DNA of 64,000 bases. It comes from Ruminococcaceae bacterium AM07-15. GTDB taxonomy: Bacteria > Bacillota > Clostridia > Oscillospirales > Butyricicoccaceae. The notes below the pieces were generated by a model. The model made no database searches. It saw nothing but the letters and a program-made list of their open reading frames with translations, and was not told the DNA's origin. Shown in pieces: positions 42,464 to 50,890 of the stretch. Position 1 is the stretch's first letter, and each line of letters opens with the position of its first letter. The stretch spans positions 1 through 64,000 of the forward strand of contig QUDE01000007.1 in assembly GCA_003477405.1 (NCBI GenBank). The letters run 5' to 3'. Both the position numbers and the translations under genes were made by a program.

Positions 42464-42484
42464 CCGGGGGTATCCTTCCCCCCG
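42464..42484 (-). promoter_or_regulatory. CsrA-binding-like hairpin in the flagellin leader
   Basis: On the minus strand CGGGGGG-AAGGATA-CCCCCGG forms a stem with GGA exposed in the loop, about 30 bases before the flagellin start; the ribosome site TAGGAGGA (42452-42445) supplies a second GGA. This matches the two-site CsrA repression layout known for Bacillus hag. Confidence 0.7.
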
Positions 42485-42545
42485 CACGATTTATTTCAGC
42501 CATCCCGCCGTTGGTACCGGACGGCGAGACGGAAGAAATCAGAAA

Positions 42546-42782
42546 TCATTCAGCCTGAGCGGCTGCTTTGGCTTTGGAGCGCTTTTTCCGATCCCGCTCC
42601 TGCAGGCGGACAATGCACTCCGGTGTGGGATGGGTCTGTTCATACACCGCTTCCCGCAGAATAGCCATATCCCGGGGGGCATCAATGGCCAGCTGCACCT
42701 GATTGTCCAGCTGCACTGCCTTGATGACGATGTTATCCCCAATGACGATGTATTCTCCCGAACGGAGACCCAGTGTCAGCAT
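42546..42782 (-). CDS. csrA: Carbon storage regulator CsrA
   Basis: RNA-binding translational repressor, 78 residues. It shows the CsrA beta-sheet pattern (LGLRSGEYIVIGDNIVIKAV, VQLAIDAPRDMAILREAVYE) with the binding-site residues in the RAVYE-like end, followed by a basic tail of about 20 residues. The usual second residue pattern MLxLxRK is altered to MLTLGLRSGE. It sits directly upstream of flagellin under a sigma-28 promoter. CCAAGGAGGG precedes the ATG. FliW, its usual antagonist, is not in the window. Confidence 0.88.
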   Translation of the reverse strand: MLTLGLRSGEYIVIGDNIVIKAVQLDNQVQLAIDAPRDMAILREAVYEQTHPTPECIVRLQERDRKKRSKAKAAAQAE

Positions 42783-42871
42783 AAAAAAGCCCTCCTTGGC
42801 GCTGTTTGTTACAGATTGTATGCAACTTGTAACAGCCTATCCTCATGTTCTTCTTTTTCCGTACACTATGT

Positions 42872-42898
42872 TTATCGGCACCCGAAAAGGGAAATTAA
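42872..42898 (-). promoter_or_regulatory. Sigma-28 (SigD/FliA) promoter for csrA-flagellin
   Basis: On the minus strand TTAA (42898-42895), 15 bases, then GCCGATAA (42879-42872), an exact -10 for flagellar sigma factor, about 90 bases upstream of csrA. The rest of 42783-43052 holds no gene I recognise. Confidence 0.8.
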
Positions 42899-43052
42899 GT
42901 CTTTTTTCAAAAAAAATTTTCGTTAAAAAATATACAATATATGACATCCCTTTGGTTCCGGGCCAAGGAGTGGGAAGTGACCGGGTAAACCTTGCCTTTT
43001 CCCCTGAAAATGGGGTATCATAAAAAGAAAAACACTCGGGAGGGCTTTTGCT

Positions 43053-43772
43053 ATGACCGATCTTCCCTTTTCCCGCCAGATACTTCTGCTGGGGGAGGAA
43101 TCCCAAAAGAAATTGGAACAATCCGCCGTTTTGCTCTTTGGCGTGGGCGGCGTAGGCTCCTATGTGGCCGAGGCCCTGGCCCGGGCCGGAGTGGGGCGCA
43201 TCACCCTCATAGACCCGGACGAAGTGGCCCTGAGCAACTGCAACCGTCAGCTGGCGGCTCTTCATAGCACCCTGGGCCAGAAAAAGACCCAGGTAATGGC
43301 CCGCCGTATCCAGGACATCAATCCTCAGTGCCAGGTGGAAGCCCTGTGCCTGTTTTATGGACCGGAGACCCGGGATCAGATCCAGATGACCGAATACGAC
43401 TACATTGTGGACGCCATCGACACGGTGAGTTCCAAGCTGCTTCTGGCTGAGGAAGCCCAACGGGCCGGGGTGCCCCTCATCGCCTCCATGGGCACGGGGA
43501 ACAAGCTGGACCCCTCCCGCTTCCGCATCGGGGATATCGGCGAGACTTCGGTGTGCCCTCTGGCCCGGGTGATGCGTAGGGAACTGAAAGCCCGGGGCAT
43601 CTTCCATCTGGAGGTGCTCTGGTCCGATGAAAAGCCCCTGACTCCCCTCTCCGGCGGAGAGGCTCCTCCGCCGGGCCGCCGTCAGACCCCCGGCAGCCTG
43701 TCCTTTGTCCCTTCGGTGGCCGGGCTGATGATCGCCGGCCATGTGATCCTTCGTTTGGCTGGAATCAAATAA
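43053..43772 (+). CDS. tcdA: tRNA threonylcarbamoyladenosine dehydratase (TcdA/CsdL)
   Basis: E1-like (ThiF/MoeB fold) enzyme that cyclises t6A37 in tRNA to ct6A using ATP. The 239-residue protein has the nucleotide motif LFGVGGVGSYVAEALARAGV, DPDEVALSNCNRQ, VDAIDTVSSKL and the TcdA-specific SMGTGNKLDPSRFRIGDI. GGGAGGGCTTTTGCT precedes the ATG. It stands alone between the flagellin island and the ABC operon. Confidence 0.93.
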   Translation: MTDLPFSRQILLLGEESQKKLEQSAVLLFGVGGVGSYVAEALARAGVGRITLIDPDEVALSNCNRQLAALHSTLGQKKTQVMARRIQDINPQCQVEALCLFYGPETRDQIQMTEYDYIVDAIDTVSSKLLLAEEAQRAGVPLIASMGTGNKLDPSRFRIGDIGETSVCPLARVMRRELKARGIFHLEVLWSDEKPLTPLSGGEAPPPGRRQTPGSLSFVPSVAGLMIAGHVILRLAGIK

Positions 43773-43783
43773 ATAGACAACAA

Positions 43784-43812
43784 AAAACGCAGGCACATGC
43801 CTGCGTTTTTTT
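43784..43812. terminator. Bidirectional terminator between tcdA and the ABC permease
   Basis: AAAACGCAGGCA / TGCCTGCGTTTT around a 2-base loop, with A-run and T-run on the two sides. Confidence 0.85.
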
Positions 43813-43826
43813 GTTTTCAGCCTTAT

Positions 43827-45911
43827 TTACTTCTTTTGCAGAGGAAACTCTCCTGCGGGAAACACACAGTCCACACTGTAACCCATGTTTTCATCCAAAA
43901 CAAACCGGGCCCGCACAGAATCCTCTTCAAAATAGGGGTTCTTTTCGGCCAGATCGGTAAGGACTGCCTTTTCCAGCATCCGGGCGATCAGCTCTTTGTC
44001 GTTGATATACACATCCCCATCGCCGCTGACCTGGGTGTTAGCAATGACAATATCCTCTTCCAGATCCAAAGTATGAGCGCCTTCCTTATCCCAGCTCCAC
44101 AGCCATACGCCCTGGACCTCATCCAGATTCAGCACGGCCCCCGGCTGATAGATGCCGTACTCTTCCATAAGGGCCAGCGTCTTTTCCATGGAGGGGTACA
44201 CCGGCATCTGGGTGACCATGTGGCTGTAATTGCCTTCTTTTCCGTAATCGGGATCGTTTCCCCATTCCAGGATCGCCACCGGCGCCTGATGCTTCAGCTG
44301 CTCCACAGTGAGGCTCAAAGTCTCTTCCCGCAGAACCTCGGCCAGCGCAGCCGCCTGCTCCTGCTTCCGCACAAAGCCGGTATAATCCCCTTCGCCCTGC
44401 CAGCAGCCTACGCTTTGCAGTTCATTGTCCTTCACCTGGAAGATGGGGTAGTAATTTTCTTTGTACTCCCGGCTGTCATAAAGGACGGCCCATTGTTCCA
44501 AAAATGCCTCCCGGGAGGGGGCAAAGTAGCTGCGGTAGACCTTCCGGCCGCTGTTCATCTGATAACAGACCCAGATTCGGGCTCCATCCCATCCTCTTTC
44601 CTCCGAGGCCGGTTCAATGGCGGAAGCACACAGCTCCAAAGCGGCCTTAATGTTCTCCGGCTGGCGATAGGTCTGCCGGTACAGAGTGTCCAGCTGGGTT
44701 TCATCCACACTCAGCACATAGTCCTCATTCTCATTGCTCATCAGGCTCACGGCCTTCACCTGATCCGCCGTGGGCAGGAACTTGTCATATCCAAAAAGAT
44801 CCATATGGCAGGCAGTGTACAGGGCGGCAAAGCACACCCCGCAGATTCCCAGGCCCTTGATGTGGCAGAAGATCTTTTTGAAGTCCAGGTTGTAGATGAC
44901 CTCCAGCACACAGTGGGAAATGATCCCGCCGCAGAAAAAGCCGAAGATCTGCCAGCCCAGGCCCACACCGATCACACGGAAGAGCACGCCCCCGGCCAAG
45001 GTGCACAGAATAACGGCGATATATTTGAGCACAGCGGCCGGTCGGGAAAACGCCACGGCTTTTCCCGCGCTCTCCGAAGGACGGCGGGTATAGAGGAACA
45101 TTCCCAGGCCTGCCAGCACCAGTGCCCACAGAAGCCAATAAACCACCATTCCTACCCGGATGGAATCGTTGTAGGAAAAAGACATGGTAAAGTAGCTCCA
45201 CAAAGGGGAAAGCCACTGCCCCATGCGATTGAAGATCTCATCGGGCAGATACCAATGGCGGTACAGCAGCTGACCATAGACGATGGTCAGCCCCAGGGCC
45301 GCCGGGAACAATGCCAGCAAAAACCCGTTGCAAAGAAGTCCGGTGGCCGTGGTGCCCGCCAGCTGGTGGGCTGCAATGGAAAGGGCATAAACCGCCAGGA
45401 AAAACACCAGGTGCAGCGCCATGGTTCCCAGCACCTGCGGTCCGCTGAGCGCCTTACCGAAGCCGGAACAGAAGATGATGCCCAGAGACAACACCAGGTT
45501 GAGCAGATAGGCAAATAGGAACCCAAACAGCCCCGCCAGGAAATTGGCCAAAAAAAGCCAGGGACGGCGAATGGGAAGGCTGTGGTAAAAGTCCACCTGC
45601 TTTTTGTTGTGCATATAGCGGAAACTGACGGCCGCCAGAAGCACGGCCATGGCCACGGTGGCCAGGGTGACAAACACATTGTGCCGGCCCACGATGGTAC
45701 TCAGCATGGAATAGATGGATTCCATGGCCTGGGGGTCTAGCTGCCGCCGCTCCAGCCCCTGCTGCACTCCCATGATGGTGGGTACCGTGAGCATGAAGAA
45801 AAAGGCCAGGGTACACAGGCTGATGGCCCACAGGCTGCGGCGCATTTTTTCCTTTGTCATCATCCGCAGCAGCCGGGATTCTTCCTTAGAACAGAAGCTT
45901 TTTGATGTCAT
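43827..45911 (-). CDS. ABC transporter permease with large extracellular domain
   Basis: About 694 residues. An N-terminal group of six to seven membrane segments (about 20-360) is followed by a segment (about 380-440) and a long C-terminal soluble part (about 440-694) rich in Tyr, Asp and Glu. It resembles the multi-pass ABC-2-like permeases paired with YtrA-type regulators. I chose ATG 45911 because GGAGGTGCAGGGCT precedes it; it overlaps the ATPase gene by 26 bases, while the frame to 46061 runs within that gene. Substrate unknown; antibiotic or peptide export is possible. Confidence 0.82.
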   Translation of the reverse strand: MTSKSFCSKEESRLLRMMTKEKMRRSLWAISLCTLAFFFMLTVPTIMGVQQGLERRQLDPQAMESIYSMLSTIVGRHNVFVTLATVAMAVLLAAVSFRYMHNKKQVDFYHSLPIRRPWLFLANFLAGLFGFLFAYLLNLVLSLGIIFCSGFGKALSGPQVLGTMALHLVFFLAVYALSIAAHQLAGTTATGLLCNGFLLALFPAALGLTIVYGQLLYRHWYLPDEIFNRMGQWLSPLWSYFTMSFSYNDSIRVGMVVYWLLWALVLAGLGMFLYTRRPSESAGKAVAFSRPAAVLKYIAVILCTLAGGVLFRVIGVGLGWQIFGFFCGGIISHCVLEVIYNLDFKKIFCHIKGLGICGVCFAALYTACHMDLFGYDKFLPTADQVKAVSLMSNENEDYVLSVDETQLDTLYRQTYRQPENIKAALELCASAIEPASEERGWDGARIWVCYQMNSGRKVYRSYFAPSREAFLEQWAVLYDSREYKENYYPIFQVKDNELQSVGCWQGEGDYTGFVRKQEQAAALAEVLREETLSLTVEQLKHQAPVAILEWGNDPDYGKEGNYSHMVTQMPVYPSMEKTLALMEEYGIYQPGAVLNLDEVQGVWLWSWDKEGAHTLDLEEDIVIANTQVSGDGDVYINDKELIARMLEKAVLTDLAEKNPYFEEDSVRARFVLDENMGYSVDCVFPAGEFPLQKK

Positions 45912-46785
45912 AGCCCTGCACCTCCGTTTCGCTGATAAAGATCTCCTCCAAAGACAGGGGGAGCACTTCGTAAAATACCGGGCCCATGGACTGGACTTTC
46001 TCCTCCAGTTCCTCCCGGGACGAGCGGGCCGTAATGGTAAAAAGACTTCCCCGCTTGTCAAAACTCATCACTTCCAGGGGCGCAAAGTCCCCCCGCTCCA
46101 CCGGCTCCTGGAACACACACTGAAGCTTGTGGATGCCCAATTTCATGTCCTCCAGATCCCGGCTGAACAAAATGCCACCCCGATGCAGAAGGCCTACATG
46201 ATCGCAGATGTCCTCCAGCTCCCGCAAGTTGTGGGAAGCGATCACCGGGGTCATGTTCCGCTCGGCCACCTCTCCGGCCAGAAGGCTCTTGACCGCTTGC
46301 CGGGCCACCGGGTCCAGTCCGTCAAAGGTCTCGTCGCACAGAAGATAGTCCGCCCCGGAACAAATGCCGCAGATCACAGACACCTGTTTTTTCATGCCCT
46401 TGGAAAAGGTGTTGATCTTCCTCTCCATCTGAAGGTCGAAGCCCTTCATCAAAGTCTGGAACCGGCCTTTGTCAAAGCCCGGATAGATGCCGGCATAAAA
46501 ATCCCGCAGCTCCCGAGGGGTGGCGTTGGAATAAAAGTACTGTTCGTCGGAAATATAGAAGATCCGCCCTTTCACCTGGGGGTTTTCATAGATCTCCATG
46601 CCATCGGCCATCAGACTGCCGCTGTCCGGCCGGAGAATACCTGCGACCATACGCAAAAAGGTGGATTTTCCGGCGCCGTTGGAGCCGATCAGCCCAAAAA
46701 CGCTGCCTTCCCGGATCTCGGCCGTCACGGCGTCCACCGCCAGGATATTGCCGAAACGCTTGGTTACATCGGTGGCCGTTATCAT
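45886..46785 (-). CDS. ABC transporter ATP-binding protein
   Basis: A 299-residue ATPase with Walker A GSNGAGKST, a signature region FSKGMKKQVSVICGI (variant of LSGGQ), Walker B LLCDETFDGLD and switch ASHNLREL. The extra C-terminal approximately 85 residues form the domain common to YtrB/YxlF-type exporters. Its start overlaps the stop of the GntR regulator by four bases. Confidence 0.93.
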   Translation of the reverse strand: MITATDVTKRFGNILAVDAVTAEIREGSVFGLIGSNGAGKSTFLRMVAGILRPDSGSLMADGMEIYENPQVKGRIFYISDEQYFYSNATPRELRDFYAGIYPGFDKGRFQTLMKGFDLQMERKINTFSKGMKKQVSVICGICSGADYLLCDETFDGLDPVARQAVKSLLAGEVAERNMTPVIASHNLRELEDICDHVGLLHRGGILFSRDLEDMKLGIHKLQCVFQEPVERGDFAPLEVMSFDKRGSLFTITARSSREELEEKVQSMGPVFYEVLPLSLEEIFISETEVQGYDIKKLLF

Positions 46786-47168
46786 GCCTTGTTCCCTCCT
46801 TCTTCCTTCTCCAGCAGGCTGTGCAGCCAGTTTTCCATTCGCTCCCGTCCGACACCCAGGGCCAGAGCCTGACGCAGCAGCTTCTCCATCTCCTGCAAGA
46901 TCTGTTCCATTTTTTCCTCCCGCAGCCGTTTGGGATCGGCCGCCACAAAATTCCCCTTGCCTTTGACCGAATAGATCACCCCGGTCTTTTCCAGCTGAGA
47001 ATAGGCCCGCTGGATGGTGTTGGGGTTGATGGAAAGCTCCACCGCCAGCTGCCGCACCGATGGCAGCTGACTGTCCGGCTCCAGCACCCCGCGCACTGCC
47101 AGATCTTCTATGCTGCTGACGATCTGCTCATAGATGGGCCGCCGGTCTTTATAGTCTATGGTGATCAA
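46782..47168 (-). CDS. GntR regulator, YtrA subfamily
   Basis: A 128-residue regulator: GntR winged helix (RRPIYEQIVSSIEDLAVRG, LPSVRQLAVELSINPNTIQRAY) plus the short C-terminal dimerisation helices of the YtrA group. The start is a TTG at 47168, set by AAAGGAGG seven bases upstream; the longer frame to 47255 crosses its own promoter. It is first in an ABC transporter operon, a layout in which YtrA represses the operon until cell-wall-active drugs appear. Confidence 0.9.
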   Translation of the reverse strand: MITIDYKDRRPIYEQIVSSIEDLAVRGVLEPDSQLPSVRQLAVELSINPNTIQRAYSQLEKTGVIYSVKGKGNFVAADPKRLREEKMEQILQEMEKLLRQALALGVGRERMENWLHSLLEKEEGGNKA

Positions 47169-47198
47169 TCCGTACCCTCCTTTCCCAAGGTGTGTTAT

Positions 47199-47255
47199 CT
47201 GTATTATGTGTGTTAGTACAGTTGATATTTTATGCGAACTTCTCCCTTTTGTCAA
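47199..47255 (-). promoter_or_regulatory. Promoter and candidate operator of the ytrA-type operon
   Basis: TTGACA (47255-47250) and TAAAAT (47232-47227) on the minus strand with 17-base spacing. Just downstream an inverted repeat CTGTA-N13-TACAG (47221-47199) is well placed for autorepression. Confidence 0.75.
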
Positions 47256-47267
47256 GAGGGGAAAGCG

Positions 47268-47296
47268 TGGACAAGAAACGGTTTTTTTTATATAAT
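47268..47296 (+). promoter_or_regulatory. Promoter for pepD
   Basis: TGGACA (47268-47273) and TATAAT (47291-47296) with a 17-base spacer, divergent from the ytrA-type promoter. Confidence 0.65.
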
Positions 47297-47348
47297 GGAA
47301 AAAAGGGCCTGTCCCTTTGGTTTAACACAAAATAGAGGAGGAAATACC

Positions 47349-48803
47349 ATGGAATATCTGCTGGAAGGCCGGGAGCCCAAAATGGCGCTCCGGTATTTTG
47401 AGGAGATCAGCCGCATCCCCCGTGGCTCGGGAAATGAGGAAGCCATCAGCCAGTACCTGCTGGACTTTGCCAAGGAGCAGGGGCTGGAAGCCTGGCGGGA
47501 CGAACACTTCAATGTGTGCATCACAAAGCCCGGCTCTCAGGGCTGTGAAAATCTGCCTCCCCTGATGCTTCAGGGCCACACCGACATGGTGTGCGAAAAG
47601 AACCGGGATGTGGACCATGACTTTTTGAAAGATCCCATCCAGTTGGTGGTGGAAGGCAATATCCTGCGGGCCAAAGGCACCACCCTGGGCGCCGACAACG
47701 GCGTAGCCGTTGCCTGGATGATGTCCATTCTGCAAGACCGTACCCTGGTGCATCCTCCTTTGGAATGCGTCTTCACCGCTTCGGAAGAAGTGGGGCTCAT
47801 CGGCGCTCACAACCTGGATTACAGCCGTCTCCAGTCCCGCCGTCTCATCAATCTGGACTGCGGCCCGGAAGGTGTGTTCTGCTGCGGCAGCGCCGGCGGT
47901 CAGGTCACCGACTTCACCCTGCCCCTGACCATGGAAGAGGGAAATGGGGCTCTGCTCCGTCTGGCCATCCGCGGTCTGTCCGGCGGCCACTCCGGCGGAC
48001 TGATCCACATGGGGCTGGGCAATGCCAATGTGCTCATGGGCCGCCTTTTCCGCCGTCTGATGGAAGAAATGGAGTGCCGGGTCCAGTCCTGCCAGGGCGG
48101 CGACAAGGACAACGCCATTCCCCGGGAATGCGATGCTGTGCTGCTCGTGCCTCAGGACAAGCTGGATGGGGCCCAGGCTCTGGTCAAGCAGACCGAAGAA
48201 GAAATCCGTTCCCAGCTGATGCCCGCCGATAAGGATTTCCGGGTGGAAATCGCAACAGAACCGGCCGGAACATACCAGGCCGCTTCCCTGGAGCAGAGCC
48301 GCCAGATAATGCGCCTGATGGTGATGTTGCCCTGCGGACCCCAGCTGCGGGACCTGACCATGAACGACCGGGTGGTGGCTTCGGAGAATTTCGCCAGTGT
48401 GCACACCAGTGAAACGGAATGCAAGTGCATCGTCTCCATGCGCAGCAGCAACGACGCCTACCGTCAGGATATGGCCGCCCGTCTGGATATTCTGGGCGAT
48501 CTTCTGGGAGCGTCGGTACGCCATCACGACGACTACGAATCCTGGGAGATCGAAAAGAACTCCCCCATCCGCCAGACCGTGCTGGACTGCTACAAGGCCC
48601 TCACCGGAAAAGAGGGAAAAGTGGTGGCCACCCACGGCGGACTGGAATGCGGCATTTTCCAAAAGAGAATGCCCGGTGTGGACATGGTGACCATGAGCTG
48701 CAACAGCGAAGGAGCCCATTCCCCCGAAGAGCATATGGAGCTGGATTCCTTTGCCCGCACCTATGACCTGCTCAAGGCGGTTCTCCAGAAGCTCTGCCAG
48801 TGA
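47349..48803 (+). CDS. pepD: Aminoacyl-histidine dipeptidase (M20C, PepD)
   Basis: Zinc dipeptidase with broad activity on X-His and other dipeptides. The 484-residue length matches PepD. Metal and catalytic motifs: MLQGHTDMV (about 80), GADNGVAVA (about 118), TASEEVGLIGA (about 148), LDCGPEG and the C-terminal HGGLECGIF. ATG 47349 follows AGAGGAGGAAATACC. A histidine supply from such dipeptides could feed the hut pathway upstream; that link is inference. Confidence 0.95.
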   Translation: MEYLLEGREPKMALRYFEEISRIPRGSGNEEAISQYLLDFAKEQGLEAWRDEHFNVCITKPGSQGCENLPPLMLQGHTDMVCEKNRDVDHDFLKDPIQLVVEGNILRAKGTTLGADNGVAVAWMMSILQDRTLVHPPLECVFTASEEVGLIGAHNLDYSRLQSRRLINLDCGPEGVFCCGSAGGQVTDFTLPLTMEEGNGALLRLAIRGLSGGHSGGLIHMGLGNANVLMGRLFRRLMEEMECRVQSCQGGDKDNAIPRECDAVLLVPQDKLDGAQALVKQTEEEIRSQLMPADKDFRVEIATEPAGTYQAASLEQSRQIMRLMVMLPCGPQLRDLTMNDRVVASENFASVHTSETECKCIVSMRSSNDAYRQDMAARLDILGDLLGASVRHHDDYESWEIEKNSPIRQTVLDCYKALTGKEGKVVATHGGLECGIFQKRMPGVDMVTMSCNSEGAHSPEEHMELDSFARTYDLLKAVLQKLCQ

Positions 48804-48870
48804 CCAAGTAACCAACCTGTGGGGGAGGGAGAATTTACAATCTATTGCTTTTTCCCCTCCCCCGGTGTGT

Positions 48871-48876
48871 TATGAT
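48871..48876 (+). promoter_or_regulatory. Extended -10 promoter for the cardiolipin synthase gene
   Basis: TATGAT preceded by TG one base upstream (TGT-TATGAT) forms an extended -10; TTGCTT at 48845-48850 is a weak -35. Transcription would start near 48883, which rules out an upstream in-frame ATG at 48872 as the start codon. Confidence 0.5.
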
Positions 48877-48931
48877 ACATTCGACCTTTTTTCGAGAAAA
48901 AGCGTCAGGCCGCCAAAGGAGGTGGGGCGTT

Positions 48932-50473
48932 ATCTTAAAAAACCTGCTGAAAAAGCTGCTGAAGCTGCTCACCATGCGGGTAACCCTGGTGGGCGTATCC
49001 ATTCTGGTCCAGGCGGTATTTCTGGCCACGGTTCTTCTGTCTTTCGGCAGCTATTTCGTCTATTTTTATGCCCTATCCCTGGTCATCAGTCTGATCGTGG
49101 TGCTCATCATCGTCAACGGCCAGAGCAATCCGGCGTACAAAATCGCCTGGATCGTGCCCATTTTGCTGTTCCCGGTGTTCGGTGGGCTGTTTTACCTGCT
49201 GCTGGGCGGCAACCACATGGGCCGGTGGAGCCGGCAGAAGATGCAATCGGTGCAAAGGCAGATGGCCAACAGCCTGCGGAACAACGACCCCTTGATCCAG
49301 CGGGTCAAGACCCGGGCCCCCTCCGCCGCCGGACTGATGCGCTATGTGCAGAAATACGCCTACTGTCCTCCGTGTGAAAACACCCACACCAAATATTTCG
49401 CCCTGGGCGAGCTGGCCTTTGAAAACATGAAGGCCCAGCTGCGAAAAGCCCAGCACTATATCTTCCTGGAGTATTTCATTGTGGAAGACGGAAAAATGTG
49501 GGGCGAGATTCTGGAGATTCTGCGGCAAAAGGCGGCCCAAGGGGTGGATGTGCGCCTGATCTATGACGATCTGGGCTGTGTGATGACCCTGCCTTACCGG
49601 TACGATCTCACTCTGGAGCAGATGGGCATCCGCTGCTGTGTGTTCAATCCCTTCCTGCCGGTGCTCAATTCCCATTTCAACCACCGGGATCACCGGAAGA
49701 TTTTGGTGGTTGACGGTCACACCGCCTTCACCGGCGGCATCAATCTGGCGGACGAATACATCAACGCCCGGAAAAAATACGGCCACTGGAAAGACAACGC
49801 CATTCTGATCCAAGGCCCCGGGGCCTGGAACCTGACAGTGATCTTTCTTTCCATGTGGAATTACCTGCGGGGCAGCAAAGAGGACATCATGTCCTTTTTC
49901 CCCGTCTTTCCCGAAGTCCACTCCGGCGGCATCGTCCAGCCCTTTGCCGACAACCCTCTGGATGGGGAGCCGGTATCGGAGACCGTCTATCTCCACCTGA
50001 TCAACAGTGCCAACCGGTATCTTTATATCAACACTCCCTATCTGATCATCGACAACGAAACGGTCACCGCCCTGACGGCGGCGGCCAAGCGGGGCGTGGA
50101 TGTGCGCATCATCACTCCCCATATTCCGGACAAATGGTATGTCCACGCCGTCACCCGGGCCAACTATACCACGCTGCTTCAGGCCGGGGTGCGGATCTAT
50201 GAATACACCCCCGGTTTCAACCATGCCAAAACCATTGTGGTGGATGACCGGTGGTGTGTGGTGGGTACCATCAACATGGATTACCGCAGCCTGTATCTCC
50301 ACTTTGAATGCGGTGTGCTGCTTTACGGCACCGACACGGTGGAAGATGTGCGGGATGATTTTACCAAGACTCTGCGCCGGTGCCAGATCATCTCTCTGGC
50401 CGACTGCCGCCGGGCACCCTGGTATATCAAGACGGGCCGGGCTCTTCTGCGAATGTTCGCCCCGCTGATGTGA
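48932..50473 (+). CDS. cls: Cardiolipin synthase (two HKD motifs)
   Basis: Condenses phosphatidylglycerol into cardiolipin at the membrane. The protein has two N-terminal membrane segments (about 20-60, 70-95) and two phospholipase D HKD motifs, HRDHRKILVVD and HAKTIVVDD. The start is unusual: AAAGGAGGTG (48915-48924) stands 7 bases before an in-frame ATC at 48932, with no ATG, GTG or TTG in range. The next ATG in frame is 48974 without a ribosome site; upstream ATGs overlap the promoter. I place the start at the ATC with low certainty; the stop is firm. Confidence 0.88.
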   Translation: MLKNLLKKLLKLLTMRVTLVGVSILVQAVFLATVLLSFGSYFVYFYALSLVISLIVVLIIVNGQSNPAYKIAWIVPILLFPVFGGLFYLLLGGNHMGRWSRQKMQSVQRQMANSLRNNDPLIQRVKTRAPSAAGLMRYVQKYAYCPPCENTHTKYFALGELAFENMKAQLRKAQHYIFLEYFIVEDGKMWGEILEILRQKAAQGVDVRLIYDDLGCVMTLPYRYDLTLEQMGIRCCVFNPFLPVLNSHFNHRDHRKILVVDGHTAFTGGINLADEYINARKKYGHWKDNAILIQGPGAWNLTVIFLSMWNYLRGSKEDIMSFFPVFPEVHSGGIVQPFADNPLDGEPVSETVYLHLINSANRYLYINTPYLIIDNETVTALTAAAKRGVDVRIITPHIPDKWYVHAVTRANYTTLLQAGVRIYEYTPGFNHAKTIVVDDRWCVVGTINMDYRSLYLHFECGVLLYGTDTVEDVRDDFTKTLRRCQIISLADCRRAPWYIKTGRALLRMFAPLM

Positions 50474-50506
50474 TAATTTTACCTTGCTGACCGAGGAGGA
50501 ACGGTT

Positions 50507-50821
50507 ATGAAAAAGAAAACCAAATTCGCTTTGTTTGCCGCCGCTTCCGCCGGCCTGGCCCTGGCCGGGGCCAAGCTTTGGCAGATGATCCGCTGTCAGA
50601 ATGACGAGCTGAATGAAATGATCCGTCAGGAGCCGGGCCACTCTGTGCCTCCCATGGAAGAGCCCGATCCGGAGGATTATGTGATCCCCGTCCACCCCGC
50701 CGCCGGAGCGGTGCAGCCCTCGGAAGACCTGGACGAAGATGACTTTGTCCGTCCTGAGGACGAAGACGAGGAAGAAGACGCTCAGTCCGAAGAAGAGGAA
50801 GAGGACAACGAACCTCTGTAA
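50507..50821 (+). CDS. Small membrane-anchored protein with acidic tail
   Basis: A 104-residue protein with a hydrophobic N-terminal helix (about 6-24, FALFAAASAGLALAGAKLW) and a long C-terminal tail that is almost entirely Asp, Glu, Pro and Ser from about residue 50. I recognise no family. ACCGAGGAGGAACGGTT precedes the ATG. It lies 33 bases after cls and is probably cotranscribed; the tail is likely disordered and may bind cations or basic proteins. Confidence 0.7.
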   Translation: MKKKTKFALFAAASAGLALAGAKLWQMIRCQNDELNEMIRQEPGHSVPPMEEPDPEDYVIPVHPAAGAVQPSEDLDEDDFVRPEDEDEEEDAQSEEEEEDNEPL

Positions 50822-50833
50822 GAAGAAAAGAAC

Positions 50834-50871
50834 GCCCCCGCTTCATGTAAACATTCCCATGAAGCGGGGGC
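50834..50871. terminator. Terminator between convergent genes
   Basis: GCCCCCGCTTCATG / CATGAAGCGGGGGC with a 10-base loop, then CTTTTTCTG on the plus strand. Confidence 0.85.
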
Positions 50872-50890
50872 TTTTTCTGTTTTCGCGGAT

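Noticed and set aside
40605-42926. A 773-codon plus-strand frame opposite flagellin and csrA
   Set aside because: Antisense to two well supported genes with recognised motifs and promoters; its own sequence shows no family and spans the terminator and leader.
46782-47255. A longer GntR protein starting at 47255
   Set aside because: The extra 29 codons lie across the consensus promoter and inverted repeat; the TTG at 47168 has a strong ribosome site and gives the usual YtrA length.
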